Shown: positions 29,225 through 39,261, counted from the first letter of the stretch. The stretch is 64,000 nt of DNA from Allorhizobium sonneratiae (GCF_023700755.1 NZ_JAMKOJ010000001.1:372001-436000); one strand, 5' to 3'. The notes: generated by a model not told the origin, from the letters alone. Program-made: numbers and translations.

Positions 29225-32200
29225 TCAACTGCTGCCGGAATATCGTCTTTGTTTGGGCACATCGCCATCGCTCAGGCTGTTTTCCAGCGCGGTCAATCTT
29301 TGGTCCTGGGCGTGGAGGGTGGTTTGCAATCTGCTCTGGCTTAAGGTGAGCGCGGCCCTGTCCATCGCCGGAGGTTCCTCTTCCTTACTGCCGACAAAGC
29401 CGGAGAAAATCCGGCCCAGCAATTGCGACAGATCGTCCATGATCAGGAAAAAGGCCGGAACGACCACGAGGCTCATCACCGTGGAGACGATGATACCGCC
29501 GATCACCGCAATCGCCATGGGCGCGCGGAAGGAGCCGCCTTCACCGACGCCGAGGGCAGAGGGCAGCATGCCGGCCGACATGGCAATCGAGGTCATGACG
29601 ATCGGGCGGGCGCGCTTGCGGCCGGCCTCGATCATGGCCTCAACGCGGTCCATCCCGTGACGGCGCATTTCAATGGCGAAATCGATCAGCAGAATGGCGT
29701 TTTTCGTCACGATGCCGACCAGCATGAGAATGCCGATCAGCACCGGCATGGAGAGCGCATAGCCGGTGAGGATCAGCCCGACGGCGACGCCGCCAATGGC
29801 CAGCGGCAGCGAGAACAGAATGGTCAGCGGCTGGATCACATCCTTGAACAGCAGGATCAGCACGGCAAGAACCATCAGCACGCCGAGCATCATCGCATTG
29901 ATGAAGCTTTGCTTCATCTCGCTTTGCACCTTGGCGTCGCCGCTTTCCATCAGATGCACGCTTTTCGGCAGATGCGCTTCGGCCACGGCCTTTTTGAAGG
30001 CGGCTGTCGCCGTATCCAGCGCCACGCCCTGCGGCAGATCGGCACCGATGGAAACGACCAGATTGCGGTTGTTGCGCTGGATGGAGCTGATGCCCTGGGT
30101 ATAATCGATCTCCGCCACGCTGGAGAGCGGCACCATGACGCCCTCGGCGCTGCGGATTTTCAGGGCGCGCAGTTCACTCAGGCTGCGGCGCACCGAGAGT
30201 TTGTCCTGCACCCGGATGGGGATCAGCCGGTTGTCGAGCGAAATTTTCGGCAAGAGCGCATCGGCATCGCCAATCGTGGCAATGCGGATCGTATCGGAAA
30301 TCTGCTGGGCGGTGATGCCGAGCCGTGCCATTTCATCGGTTTTCGGACGGATCTGCAATTCCGGTCGTGGCAGCGAGCCGTCGGCGCTGACATTGGCAAG
30401 AACCGGCACATGTCTGAGTTTGGCTTCGAGAATGCCGACGGCGCGCGAAAGATCCGCCTGATTGTCGGAGAGGAAATAGAACACCACGTCACGCTGGCCG
30501 CGGTCGTTCATCTTCTGCACGCGCATGTCGGGTATGGCGGCAAGCCGATTGATGACCTCTTGTTCAATGGCCCATTGCGGTCTGGTGCGACCCGGATCGG
30601 CGAGTTTCGGCAGGAGAGCGCCGATCAGTGGCAGGTGGCCAAGTCCATCATTGTAAAGGGTTCGGATCAGGGAGTGATCGATTTTCGTCAGGGCAAGGGT
30701 CACGGCGGCGCGGCGGATTTCCAGATCACCGGCTGGCGAGGTGCCGCCCTGAATGAAGATGCTGGCGATATCCGGCACGGTTTTCAGCACCTGATAGATC
30801 TGTTTTGAGCGCATTTCGGTTTCGGCAAGCGTGGCATTGGGCGGCAATTCGACCGAAAGCGTGATGCGACCGGCATCGCTCGGCGGCAGGAAACTGCCCG
30901 GAACCCGGAAAAGAAGTGTCATGGAGCCGACGAGAAAGACAATGGCAAGGCCAAGCGTGGCATAGCGCGCCATTCCGCTGCCGGTGCTGAGCGAGACCAG
31001 CGCCGTATAGGCACGCATGATCCTGCCGTCCTTCTCATGGTCGTCGCCATGGACATCGCCATGGGCATCGGTTGCGCGCATCAGATAGGCAGCCATCAGC
31101 GGCGTGATCAGCCGCGCCACCATCAGCGAAAAAAACACCGAAAAGGCGACCGTCAGGCCGAACTGGATGAAATATTGCCCGGCAATGCCCGGCATGAAGG
31201 AAACGGGCACGAAGACGGCGATGATGGTGAAGGTGGTGGCAATTACCGCCAGCCCGATTTCGTCGGCGGCTTCGATGGCTGCGCGATAGGGCGTCTTGCC
31301 CATCTTGATATGGCGGGCGATGTTTTCGATCTCGACAATGGCGTCGTCCACCAGAATGCCGGTGGCGAGCGTCAGTGCCAGCAGGCTGACGAGATTGAGC
31401 GAGAAGCCCAGAAGCTCCATGATCCAGAAGGTGGGTATGGCCGAGAGCGGCAGCGCGATGGCCGAAATCACCGTTGCGCGCCAGTTGCGCAGGAAGAGAA
31501 AGACGACGATCACCGCCAGCACCGCCCCTTCCAAGAGGGTGTGGATCGCCGCTTCATAATTGCCATAGGTGAAATAGACCGTGTCGCTGATCAGGTGGAT
31601 CGCCACGCCGGGATGGTCGGCGCGCACCTTGTCCAGCGCCTTTTTCACCGTATCGGCCACTGTGACTTCCGACGCGCCCTTGGCGCGGAAGACCGAGAAG
31701 GAGACGACCGGTCGATTGTTGAACAGCGCAAAGGATTTCGGCTCTTCATAGGTGTCGATCACCCGACCGAGATCACCAAGGCGGACAAAGCCGCCCCCCG
31801 GCAGGGCAATGGTGGTGCGCGCCAGCGCCGCCACATTGCGGGTATCGCCAAGAACCCTAATGGCCTGTTCCACCTTTGCCACCTGACCGCGGCCCGAGCC
31901 GATATCGACATTGGTGCCGCGCAATTGCTTGGACACATCGGCGGCGGTGATGTTCAGCGCATTCAGCCGGTCGGGATCGAGCTCGACATGGATTTCCCGC
32001 TCCGCCCCGCCGATGCGGTCGATGCGGCCAATGCCCCTTTCGCCCTGCAGGCTGCGCTTGATCGTGTCGTCGACGAACCAGGACAGTTCTTCCAGCGTCA
32101 TGTCGGGGGCGGAGACAGCGAAGGTCTGGATCGCCTGTCCCTCGACATCGACCTTGGAGACGATGGGTGTATCGATCCCGGCGGGCAGGTCGTTGCGGAT

Positions 32201-32542
32201 GCGGTCGATGGCGTCCTTCACATCCTGCACCGCCTGTTCTGTCGGCACCTCGATATGGAAGATCACCGAGGTCAGCGACAGACCGTCGGTGACTTTCGAG
32301 GAGATTTCATCGACACCGTTGACCGAGGCGACGGCATCCTCGATCTCCTTCGTCACCTGCATTTGCAGTTCCGACGGCGAGGCACCGCTCTGGGTTACTC
32401 GGATCGAGACGACCGGCACATCGATATTGGGAAAGCGGGTGATCGACATCTTGTCGAAAGATTGCACGCCGAGCAGCAGCAGCAGGCAGAAGACGAGGAG
32501 AGGGGCAACGGGATTGCGGATCGACCAGGCGGAGAAATTCAT
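29225..32542 (-). CDS. RND efflux transporter (AcrB/MexF-like)
   Basis: Inner-membrane proton-driven pump of 1105 residues with the canonical twelve transmembrane layout. Motifs include SIRNPVAPLLVFCLLLLLG at the start, VDDAIVEIENIARH (TM4 acidic pair), FQSFMPGIAGQYF-like VPVSFMPGIAGQYF, and the duplicated GIVTKNAILLIDFA. Substrate could be drugs, detergent or plant compounds; nothing in the sequence selects one. Its adaptor gene is 12 nt upstream in the same operon. No outer-membrane TolC-type gene or local regulator is present. Confidence 0.92.
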   Translation of the reverse strand: MNFSAWSIRNPVAPLLVFCLLLLLGVQSFDKMSITRFPNIDVPVVSIRVTQSGASPSELQMQVTKEIEDAVASVNGVDEISSKVTDGLSLTSVIFHIEVPTEQAVQDVKDAIDRIRNDLPAGIDTPIVSKVDVEGQAIQTFAVSAPDMTLEELSWFVDDTIKRSLQGERGIGRIDRIGGAEREIHVELDPDRLNALNITAADVSKQLRGTNVDIGSGRGQVAKVEQAIRVLGDTRNVAALARTTIALPGGGFVRLGDLGRVIDTYEEPKSFALFNNRPVVSFSVFRAKGASEVTVADTVKKALDKVRADHPGVAIHLISDTVYFTYGNYEAAIHTLLEGAVLAVIVVFLFLRNWRATVISAIALPLSAIPTFWIMELLGFSLNLVSLLALTLATGILVDDAIVEIENIARHIKMGKTPYRAAIEAADEIGLAVIATTFTIIAVFVPVSFMPGIAGQYFIQFGLTVAFSVFFSLMVARLITPLMAAYLMRATDAHGDVHGDDHEKDGRIMRAYTALVSLSTGSGMARYATLGLAIVFLVGSMTLLFRVPGSFLPPSDAGRITLSVELPPNATLAETEMRSKQIYQVLKTVPDIASIFIQGGTSPAGDLEIRRAAVTLALTKIDHSLIRTLYNDGLGHLPLIGALLPKLADPGRTRPQWAIEQEVINRLAAIPDMRVQKMNDRGQRDVVFYFLSDNQADLSRAVGILEAKLRHVPVLANVSADGSLPRPELQIRPKTDEMARLGITAQQISDTIRIATIGDADALLPKISLDNRLIPIRVQDKLSVRRSLSELRALKIRSAEGVMVPLSSVAEIDYTQGISSIQRNNRNLVVSIGADLPQGVALDTATAAFKKAVAEAHLPKSVHLMESGDAKVQSEMKQSFINAMMLGVLMVLAVLILLFKDVIQPLTILFSLPLAIGGVAVGLILTGYALSMPVLIGILMLVGIVTKNAILLIDFAIEMRRHGMDRVEAMIEAGRKRARPIVMTSIAMSAGMLPSALGVGEGGSFRAPMAIAVIGGIIVSTVMSLVVVPAFFLIMDDLSQLLGRIFSGFVGSKEEEPPAMDRAALTLSQSRLQTTLHAQDQRLTALENSLSDGDVPKQRRYSGSS

Positions 32543-32554
32543 CGTTTCACCCCG

Positions 32555-33733
32555 TCATTGGCTGGCCAGATCGGTTTCAGGCACCGGCTTCACCTGATCT
32601 CCGTCACGCACGAAAGCGCCAGCCTTTTCCACCAGCATATCGCCTTGGCTGAGGCCTTTTGTCACCTCGATCCAGCCATCGTCGACAATGCCGGTTTCAA
32701 CCGGCACATCATGGACCACACCGTCGCGGACGATCCGGGCCAGGCTTTTGCCGTCTTCTGTGCGGATGGCCGAGAGCGGCAGGGCAAGGCCGGTCGCCCT
32801 GGCCAGAATGATGGTGGCGCTGGCATACATGCCTTCGCGCACGCCTTTTGCCGGATCGAGCGCGATATGCACCGAGCCCAGCCGCGTCTTCGCATCGACA
32901 GCGGGCGAAATCAGCCGCACCTGGCCGGGCACCGGATCTTTCAACCCGGCAATGGTGACAAGGGCCTGCTGACCGACGCGGATGCCGACCATATCACCTT
33001 CGGCAACATCGGCCACCAGTTCGAGCTTTCCATCTTTCAGCACGGTAAACAGCGGCTGGCCGGAGCCGGAGGCGATCTGGCCGACGCGGGCATTGCGCGC
33101 GGTGATCACCCCGGCAAACGGGGTCCTGATTGCGGTGCGGGCGAGTTTCAGATCGATATCGGCAATCTGGGCGTTGACGGCCTTGAGATTGGCTTCGGCA
33201 ATGGCGACATTTTGCCGGGCCGAGGCCACCTTGTTTTTTCCGTTGATCGAGGCGGTTTCAAACTGCTGCACCTGGGCGGTGGAAATCGTGCCGCCACCGA
33301 CCAGCGCCTTGCCGCGCGCCAGCTGCCGGTCAGACTCGGCGGCGTTGGCCTCGGCATCAGTCACCTGAATGCGGTCCTGGGCAAGGCTGGCCTCGGCCTT
33401 GGCCTGATTGGCCAGCAACTGGTTTTTCTGCAGGAGGAGGCTGCTATCATCAAGGGTGGCGAGAACCTGACCCGCCACGACCCGGTCGGAGACATCGGCC
33501 TGCAGCGTCTTGATCGCCAGTCCTTCCACCTCCGGCTGGATATAGAGTTCCTCGACGGCGCGGATGGTGCCGGTGGCGATCAGCCTTTGCGTCAGAGCGC
33601 GGTTTTCGGCCTTGATCACGACGATGGCGGGCAAACGTATGTCCGGGGCAGACGCTGCAGGCGTTTCGGCAAAAACCGGCGTCGCCATTGTCATGATCAG
33701 CAGCAGGGCACATGCGCGTTTGCAAGACATCAT
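32555..33733 (-). CDS. RND efflux periplasmic adaptor (HlyD/MFP family)
   Basis: 392 residues from the ATG at 33733, with AAGGA at good spacing. A signal peptide (CALLLIMTMATPVFAE) lacks a lipobox, so it is not a lipoprotein. The order barrel-sandwich (YIQPEVEGLAIKTLQADVSD), alpha-hairpin coiled coil (about 110-190), second half-lipoyl (TAIRTPFAGVITARNARVGQ) and beta-barrel is typical of MexE/AcrA-type adaptors. It pairs with the RND pump downstream. Confidence 0.9.
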   Translation of the reverse strand: MMSCKRACALLLIMTMATPVFAETPAASAPDIRLPAIVVIKAENRALTQRLIATGTIRAVEELYIQPEVEGLAIKTLQADVSDRVVAGQVLATLDDSSLLLQKNQLLANQAKAEASLAQDRIQVTDAEANAAESDRQLARGKALVGGGTISTAQVQQFETASINGKNKVASARQNVAIAEANLKAVNAQIADIDLKLARTAIRTPFAGVITARNARVGQIASGSGQPLFTVLKDGKLELVADVAEGDMVGIRVGQQALVTIAGLKDPVPGQVRLISPAVDAKTRLGSVHIALDPAKGVREGMYASATIILARATGLALPLSAIRTEDGKSLARIVRDGVVHDVPVETGIVDDGWIEVTKGLSQGDMLVEKAGAFVRDGDQVKPVPETDLASQ

Positions 33734-34180
33734 ATCTATTCCTTTTCGCCATCGCCTGGGACAGTGACCGTGACAGTGACCGCGGCCGGGCATGCAGCAC
33801 GCACCCTGCCGCATCCCGCGATGCCGATAGTTGACCGGTCTTTGCCGGTTCAGACCGCCAGGAAAGGTTTGGCGGAGTACCGCAGGGAATGACGCAATTT
33901 TACTGAATTAGAATTTAAAAGAAAAATCCAACACTTTTCATCGATCCTCACCTGCAAGCGAAAAGCCCGCACAGGAAAGACCCTATGGGTCATACAATGC
34001 TTGACCCTGTCTCGCAATGGAAAGCGGCTGTCCCGGACGTCAGACAGGCGTATCGATACTGGAGGATGATTTTAAATATAAAATAAAAACAATGATTTAT
34101 ATATTTATTGATAGGCGGTTATGCGGACTCTGCCGCATTCTTCTGCGAAACGCTTGCAAAAAGGGTTAATTCAATCCCGC
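33734..34180. other. intergenic, AT-rich in part
   Basis: The promoter region of the RND operon must lie here. The part from 33893 to 34130 is AT-rich. I see no coding region, clear operator or RNA gene. Confidence 0.45.
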
Positions 34181-34216
34181 GATGACGGCATCCGGAAAGG
34201 GCAGGATGCCGTCATC
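34181..34216 (-). terminator. hairpin after the dihydropyrimidinase operon
   Basis: A perfect 13-bp stem, GATGACGGCATCC with GGATGCCGTCATC, and a 10-nt loop lies 26 nt past the dihydropyrimidinase stop. There is no T-run, so it is a strong hairpin of likely termination or mRNA-protecting function. Confidence 0.6.
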
Positions 34217-34241
34217 TGGTGCATTTTCAGACAATGCTTCG

Positions 34242-35696
34242 TTACACACCGCTTGCCGGAATGCCGGAACGCTCCACCTTGCGCGGCGCAATCAGCTCCT
34301 TCCAGGTGGAGAGCGCCCGGTTGACGGCGGTAAAGGGCTGGCGCTTGACGAATTTGCCATGCCCCTCGCGGGTCTTGACCGTGCCTTCCTCCACCGAGAC
34401 CAGACCGCGTGTCAGAGTGAAGCGTGGCAGGCCGGTCACCTGCTTGCCCTCGAAGACATTGTAGTCGATGGCTGATTGCTGGGCTTTGGCTGAGATGGTT
34501 TTCGACCGTTTCGGGTCCCAGACGATGAGATCGGCATCGGCGCCGACGAGGATGGCGCCCTTCTTCGGATAGAGATTGAGGATCTTGGCAATATTGGTCG
34601 AGGTGACGGCGACGAATTCGTTCATCGTCAACCGGCCTGTCGCCACCCCATACGTCCACAGCATCGGCAGCCGGTCTTCCAGCCCGCCGGTGCCGTTGGG
34701 AATTTTGGTGAAATCGTTCACGCCATAGCGTTTCTGATCGGTGGTGAAGGCGCAATGGTCGGTGGCGACGCAGGAGAGCGAGCCCGATTGCAGACCGGCC
34801 CACAGGCTGTCCTGATGATTTTTGTTGCGGAAGGGCGGGCTCATCACCCGGCGCGCCGCATGATCCCAGTCCTTGTCGGCATATTCGCTTTCATCGAGCG
34901 TCAGATGCTGGATCAGCGGCTCGCCATAAACCCGCATGCCCTTTTGCCGGGCGCGGCGGATGGCCTCATGCGCCTGTTCGCAGGAGGTGTGCACCACATA
35001 AAGCGGCACGCCCGCCATATCGGCGATCATGATGGCGCGGTTGGTGGCCTCGCCTTCTACTTCCGGCGGGCGGGAATAGGCATGGGCTTCCGGGCCGTTA
35101 TTGCCCTCTGCCAGAAGCTTTGCCTGCATCTGGGCGACGATATCGCCGTTTTCAGCGTGAACCAAAGGCAGCGCGCCCAGCTCGGCGCAGCGCTGGAAGG
35201 AGGCGAACATCTCGTCGTCATTGACCATCAGCGCGCCCTTGTAAGCCATGAAATGCTTGAAGGTGTTGATGCCCTTGTCCTTGACGACGGTTTCCATCTC
35301 CTCAAAAATCGTCTTGTTCCACGAGGTGATCGCCATGTGGAAGGAATAATCGGCATTGGCGCGGGTGGATTTGTTGTCCCAGCGGGCCAGCGCCTCCAGA
35401 AGCGACTGGTCTGGATCGGGCAGACAGAAATCCACCACCATGGTGGTGCCCCCGGCAAGCCCCGCCCGCGTGCCGCTTTCAAAATCATCGGCCGAATAGG
35501 TGCCCATGAAGGGCATTTCCAGATGCACATGCGGATCGATCCCGCCCGGCATGACATAACAGCCGGTAGCGTCAAGAACCGTATCGCCGGAGAGGTTCGG
35601 CCCGATCTCAACGATCACCTCGCCCTCGATTTTGACATCGGCCTTGTAAGTGAGATCGGCGGTGACGACGGTGCCGCCCTTGATGACTGTGCTCAT
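34242..35696 (-). CDS. dihydropyrimidinase / D-hydantoinase
   Basis: Binuclear-zinc cyclic amidohydrolase, 484 residues. Metal motif DPHVHLEMPF, the carbamylated-lysine segment HFMAYKGALM, and the later DHCAFTTDQK motif are intact. It opens dihydrouracil or dihydrothymine to N-carbamoyl-beta-amino acids, the step between PreTA and the M20 hydrolase of this region. Its ATG overlaps the small upstream gene by 4 nt, whose last codons (GAGGAAGCG) supply the ribosome site. Confidence 0.92.
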   Translation of the reverse strand: MSTVIKGGTVVTADLTYKADVKIEGEVIVEIGPNLSGDTVLDATGCYVMPGGIDPHVHLEMPFMGTYSADDFESGTRAGLAGGTTMVVDFCLPDPDQSLLEALARWDNKSTRANADYSFHMAITSWNKTIFEEMETVVKDKGINTFKHFMAYKGALMVNDDEMFASFQRCAELGALPLVHAENGDIVAQMQAKLLAEGNNGPEAHAYSRPPEVEGEATNRAIMIADMAGVPLYVVHTSCEQAHEAIRRARQKGMRVYGEPLIQHLTLDESEYADKDWDHAARRVMSPPFRNKNHQDSLWAGLQSGSLSCVATDHCAFTTDQKRYGVNDFTKIPNGTGGLEDRLPMLWTYGVATGRLTMNEFVAVTSTNIAKILNLYPKKGAILVGADADLIVWDPKRSKTISAKAQQSAIDYNVFEGKQVTGLPRFTLTRGLVSVEEGTVKTREGHGKFVKRQPFTAVNRALSTWKELIAPRKVERSGIPASGV

Positions 35697-36034
35697 GGCG
35701 CTTCCTCAGCTTTTAATTTCGTGTCTTTATGACTATAGTGTAGCGGGTTTAAGGGAGTGGGAGCGTTAAACTGAATGGGTACCTCGAAGGTTAGCTTGTT
35801 CGTGCTTTCTGTTTTGCCACTAGCTTTCACATCGCCAAAGCTAAGTATCTTAATGCCGCCCCCGCCTTCAGCAGAAGTTGTAACTGATACTTCAAATTTT
35901 ACCTCTTGAGGCTTTTCTATACGTTTTCCTTCTACATAACCGGGAGCTATATATAGCTGTGATTGTCGCTGAGCCTCAGCCACACCGTTCGTAATATCTA
36001 ACAAAGCCTGCTTTACGAATTCATCTAATTTCAT
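35693..36034 (-). CDS. Trypco2-like small protein in the pyd operon
   Basis: 113 residues: an N-terminal helix (MKLDEFVKQALLDITNGVAE), a Tyr/Gly linker, then a beta-rich core with KFEVSVTTSAEGGGGIKI, ending in KLTFEVPIQF. This layout resembles the trypsin-co-occurring domain 2 (Trypco2) family, known from conflict-system gene neighbourhoods. GC content is visibly far below both neighbours. It overlaps the upstream gene stop and the downstream gene start by 4 nt each, and has a perfect GGAGG site. The domain call is by eye; a role in pyrimidine catabolism is not established. Confidence 0.7.
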   Translation of the reverse strand: MKLDEFVKQALLDITNGVAEAQRQSQLYIAPGYVEGKRIEKPQEVKFEVSVTTSAEGGGGIKILSFGDVKASGKTESTNKLTFEVPIQFNAPTPLNPLHYSHKDTKLKAEEAP

Positions 36035-37284
36035 CCCACAACCTCCGCTGTCTCCAGCACGGCCTGCAACAGCACGTCGCAGCCCGCTGTCGCCCAGTCC
36101 TTTGAGATCTCTTCCGCCTCGTTGTGCGAAAGCCCGCCGACGCAGGGGCACATGATCATGGTGGCGGGGGCGACTTTGGCGGCCCAGCAGGCGTCGTGGC
36201 CGGCGCCGGAAATGATGTTCATGTGGCTGTAGCCCAGCCGTTCGGCGGCATCGCGCACCCGGCCCACCAGTGTTGGGTCAAAGGTGACGGGGTCGAAATG
36301 GCCGACTGCCTCCACCGAACAGCCGACGCCGAGAGCGTCGCAGATTTTCGCTGCTTCCGCCTCGATCCTGGTCCGCATCCGGTCGAGTTTTTCCTGGGAT
36401 GGCGTGCGGATATCGACGGTGAAGACCACGCTTCCCGGCAGAACATTGCGGGAATTGGGCGAGAAGAACACCTGACCGACGCCGCCGACCGCGCCCGGCT
36501 GTTCGCTCATGGCCACCGTCTGCACCATTTCAAGGATGCGGCCCATGGCAAGGCCGGCATTGACGCGCATGGCCATCGGCGTCGAGCCGGTATGGGCCTC
36601 CCTGCCGGTGAGCGTAAACTCCAGCCACCACAGGCCCTGACAGTGGGTAACAACGCCGATATCCTTGCTTTCGGCTTCGAGGATCGGCCCCTGTTCGATG
36701 TGATATTCAAAATAGGCATGCATTTTGCGGGCGCCGACCTCTTCCTCGCCCACCCAGCCGATGCGTTTCAGCTCCTCGCCATAGGTCTTGCCCTCCGGGT
36801 CCTTGCGCGAATAGGCGTAATCCAGCGAGTGCACACCGGCAAACACGCCTGATGCCAGCATGGCCGGGGCAAAGCGGGCGCCTTCCTCATTGGCCCAGTT
36901 GGTGACGACGATCGGGTGTTTGGTCTTGACGCCGAGATCGTTGAGTGAGCGCACCACTTCAAGCCCCGCCAGCACGCCGAGCACGCCGTCATATTTGCCG
37001 CCGGTCGGCTGGGTGTCGAGATGGGAGCCGATATAGACGGGCAGGGCCTCCGGATCGGTGCCGGGGCGGGTCATGAACATCGTGCCCATCTTGTCGACGC
37101 CCATGGTCAGGCCCGCCGTATCGCACCAGCTTTGAAAGAGGCGGCGGCCTTGCGCATCCTCGTCGGTGAGCGTCTGGCGGTTGTTGCCGCCGGCAATGCC
37201 GGGGCCGATTTTTGCCATCTCCATCAGACTGTCCCACAGCCTTTCGCCGTTCACGCGCAGGTTAATGCCGGTTCTTGCCGTCAT
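36031..37284 (-). CDS. beta-ureidopropionase / N-carbamoyl-amino-acid hydrolase (M20)
   Basis: Zinc-dependent amidohydrolase of the M20/AmaB family, 417 residues. Metal ligands appear in YIGSHLDTQP, NEEGARF and SGAGHDA; VVTHCQGLWWLEFTLTGREA is the dimerisation-domain entry. It hydrolyses N-carbamoyl-beta-alanine or beta-aminoisobutyrate, completing reductive pyrimidine degradation. It is the first gene of the operon, divergent from a RutR-like regulator with a RutR-box in between. Confidence 0.88.
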   Translation of the reverse strand: MTARTGINLRVNGERLWDSLMEMAKIGPGIAGGNNRQTLTDEDAQGRRLFQSWCDTAGLTMGVDKMGTMFMTRPGTDPEALPVYIGSHLDTQPTGGKYDGVLGVLAGLEVVRSLNDLGVKTKHPIVVTNWANEEGARFAPAMLASGVFAGVHSLDYAYSRKDPEGKTYGEELKRIGWVGEEEVGARKMHAYFEYHIEQGPILEAESKDIGVVTHCQGLWWLEFTLTGREAHTGSTPMAMRVNAGLAMGRILEMVQTVAMSEQPGAVGGVGQVFFSPNSRNVLPGSVVFTVDIRTPSQEKLDRMRTRIEAEAAKICDALGVGCSVEAVGHFDPVTFDPTLVGRVRDAAERLGYSHMNIISGAGHDACWAAKVAPATMIMCPCVGGLSHNEAEEISKDWATAGCDVLLQAVLETAEVVG

Positions 37285-37414
37285 GATGCCGTCCCAATTC
37301 TGTAAGCCCCCATCCGAAGGCTTGGTTCCCGTTATCAGCCCCTGTTCAGGGCATTTGTCTGGTTCTTCTATCTTGGTCTTCCGGCCTTGCCTTTGGCGGG
37401 CAAGTCACCGATAT

Positions 37415-37430
37415 TTGACCGATTGGTAAA
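37415..37430. promoter_or_regulatory. candidate RutR-type operator
   Basis: TTGACCGATTGGTAAA matches 12 of 14 defined positions of the RutR consensus TTGACCA-N2-TGGTCAA and is a near palindrome. It lies between the divergent ureidopropionase and TetR genes. Confidence 0.6.
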
Positions 37431-37510
37431 GATTACAGCTTCCGGCGAAAGGCTCAAGATCAAATCAGATCATGAGTGCGAGAAAATGCCGGTTGGAGAG
37501 CATTTGCAAC

Positions 37511-38149
37511 ATGGCGATACCGAGAGCGGCAAAAACCCAAAGACGCACACGCATTCAGGAAGAGAAGGAAGAGCTGATCCTGGAGGCGGCGCTGGAGGTG
37601 TTTTCCCGGCGCGGCTTTCTCGGCGCGACCATCGACCAGATTGCAGAGGCTGCGGGCATGTCGAAGCCGAATGTGCTCTATTATTTCCGCACCAAGGAGG
37701 CGATGCACCGGGCGCTGATGGACAGGCTGCTGGAGACCTGGCTGGAACCTTTGCAGGCTTTCGATGCTGAAGGCGATCCGGCCAGCGAAATCCGTTCCTA
37801 TATCCGCCGCAAGCTGGAAATGGCGCGTGATTTTCCGCGCGAAAGCCGGCTTTTTGCCAATGAAATCCTGCAGGGCGCGCCGGTGATTGCCGATCAATTG
37901 GCCGGACCGCTGAAAACACTGGTCGATGAAAAGGTCAAGGTGATCCGCAGTTGGATTGCCGCTGGAAAGATCAGGCGGTGCGAACCCTATCATCTGATCT
38001 TCTCCATATGGGCCACCACCCAGCATTATGCCGATTTCGACGTGCAGGTGGGGGCTGTTCTGGGGCCTGCCTATGGCGAAGGCCGTTTCGAGGATGCGGC
38101 CCGTTTTCTCGAAACTCTGTTTCTACGAGGGCTTGGCATCGATGTTTGA
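37511..38149 (+). CDS. RutR-like TetR-family pyrimidine regulator
   Basis: TetR-type repressor of 212 residues from the ATG at 37511, the same length as E. coli RutR. The HTH segment is ATIDQIAEAAGMSKPNVLYY. The ligand domain contains LFANEILQGAP and FSIWATTQHYADFDVQV, both characteristic of RutR-type proteins that bind uracil/thymine. It is divergent from the pyrimidine catabolic operon. An upstream start at 37472 would add 13 residues but has a poorer ribosome site. Confidence 0.85.
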   Translation: MAIPRAAKTQRRTRIQEEKEELILEAALEVFSRRGFLGATIDQIAEAAGMSKPNVLYYFRTKEAMHRALMDRLLETWLEPLQAFDAEGDPASEIRSYIRRKLEMARDFPRESRLFANEILQGAPVIADQLAGPLKTLVDEKVKVIRSWIAAGKIRRCEPYHLIFSIWATTQHYADFDVQVGAVLGPAYGEGRFEDAARFLETLFLRGLGIDV

Positions 38150-38152
38150 GTC

Positions 38153-39019
38153 TCAATCCGGCAAAAGCGCCATGGCGGCCAGCCCGCAGGCGGTTATCAA
38201 GGCCCCGGCAAAGACGGTTGCCGCCGCCCAGCCATGACCGAGCAGCCCTTCCAGGATAATGACGAAGCTTGGTGTCAGATAGCTGTAGGCCAGCACCTTT
38301 GGTGCGGGCAGACGCTGAGAGGCATATTGCAGCAAAAGGAAGGTGACGATGGTCATCACCACGGCGAGATAGAGGATCAGCAGCCAGCCGAGAAGCGGTA
38401 TGGCGGTATAATCGAGCGCCACCAGCCGGGGAAAGGCCGGAAACAGCACGAAAAACAGCGTGCCCATCGCGGTCCATAACATGAAGACCATCGGCGGCTC
38501 ATCCTCATTGAACTTGCGCAGCAGCGGCACGTAGATCGAATGGGCGGTAACGCCGATGAAATAGATCATTTCGCCCTTGCCGACATCGAAGGCGAGCATG
38601 GCTTGAAGATCGCCGTGGAAGATCACCCAGATTGCGCCGATGGCGGCAATGATCAGGCTGACAAGAACCCGCCCGCGGGTGCGCTGGCGCATCAGCACCC
38701 AGGCGAAGACGGCGCTCATCAGCGGCATCAGGGTGAAGATCGCCCCGGTCGCCACCGGTGCTGTAAATTGCAACGCAATGAACATGCTGAGCATATAGGT
38801 GGCCATCAGCCCGCCAATCACGGCAAACCGCCAGGGGCGGCGCGGCACGCGCATGGGATAGGCCTTGACCCGAAAGCAGATAAAGGCGGTGAGCACGACG
38901 GTGATGGCATAACGGATTGCCGTCAGTGCCACGGGATCGATCATATGGGCGGCGATGCCGCCAAAGGAAAAGGAGGTGGCCAGCAAAAGCGCAAACAGCA
39001 GAACGGCCAGATGCGCCAT
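38153..39019 (-). CDS. EamA/DMT-family transporter
   Basis: Drug/metabolite-superfamily permease with ten predicted transmembrane segments and two EamA repeats (ATSFSFGGIAAHMIDPVALT, then SYLTPSFVIILEGLLGHG). The start at 39019 is placed just before TM1; an upstream ATG at 39127 would add a 36-residue soluble extension. It is convergent with the RutR-like gene (3 nt apart). Substrate unknown; a pyrimidine-catabolism link is only positional. Confidence 0.8.
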   Translation of the reverse strand: MAHLAVLLFALLLATSFSFGGIAAHMIDPVALTAIRYAITVVLTAFICFRVKAYPMRVPRRPWRFAVIGGLMATYMLSMFIALQFTAPVATGAIFTLMPLMSAVFAWVLMRQRTRGRVLVSLIIAAIGAIWVIFHGDLQAMLAFDVGKGEMIYFIGVTAHSIYVPLLRKFNEDEPPMVFMLWTAMGTLFFVLFPAFPRLVALDYTAIPLLGWLLILYLAVVMTIVTFLLLQYASQRLPAPKVLAYSYLTPSFVIILEGLLGHGWAAATVFAGALITACGLAAMALLPD

Positions 39020-39261
39020 CAGTTTTTCACGCCCCCGGGCATGGGTGTTGTGCCGCGCCCGCAAGGTGTCGGAGGTTGGGAAGCCGGAAGCCTTAAGCAC
39101 GGTCGAGCTTTTGCCTTGAAGATCCATGAAGATGATACGCTTTTGCCTCGCAATGCCTGCGCATTTTCTGATCCTGCGCTACGCCGTGCGTGATTTTTAC
39201 AGCGGTTAAAGCATAGGTGGACTTTGAGCTTTGAAAAGGCCGATTTCCCTGCCAACAGTTC

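Noticed and set aside
31037..33892. 951-codon open frame antisense to the RND operon
   Set aside because: It lies opposite a highly conserved RND transporter and adaptor; long antisense frames are expected at this GC. The translation is His/Gly/Asp-rich shadow sequence with no domain.
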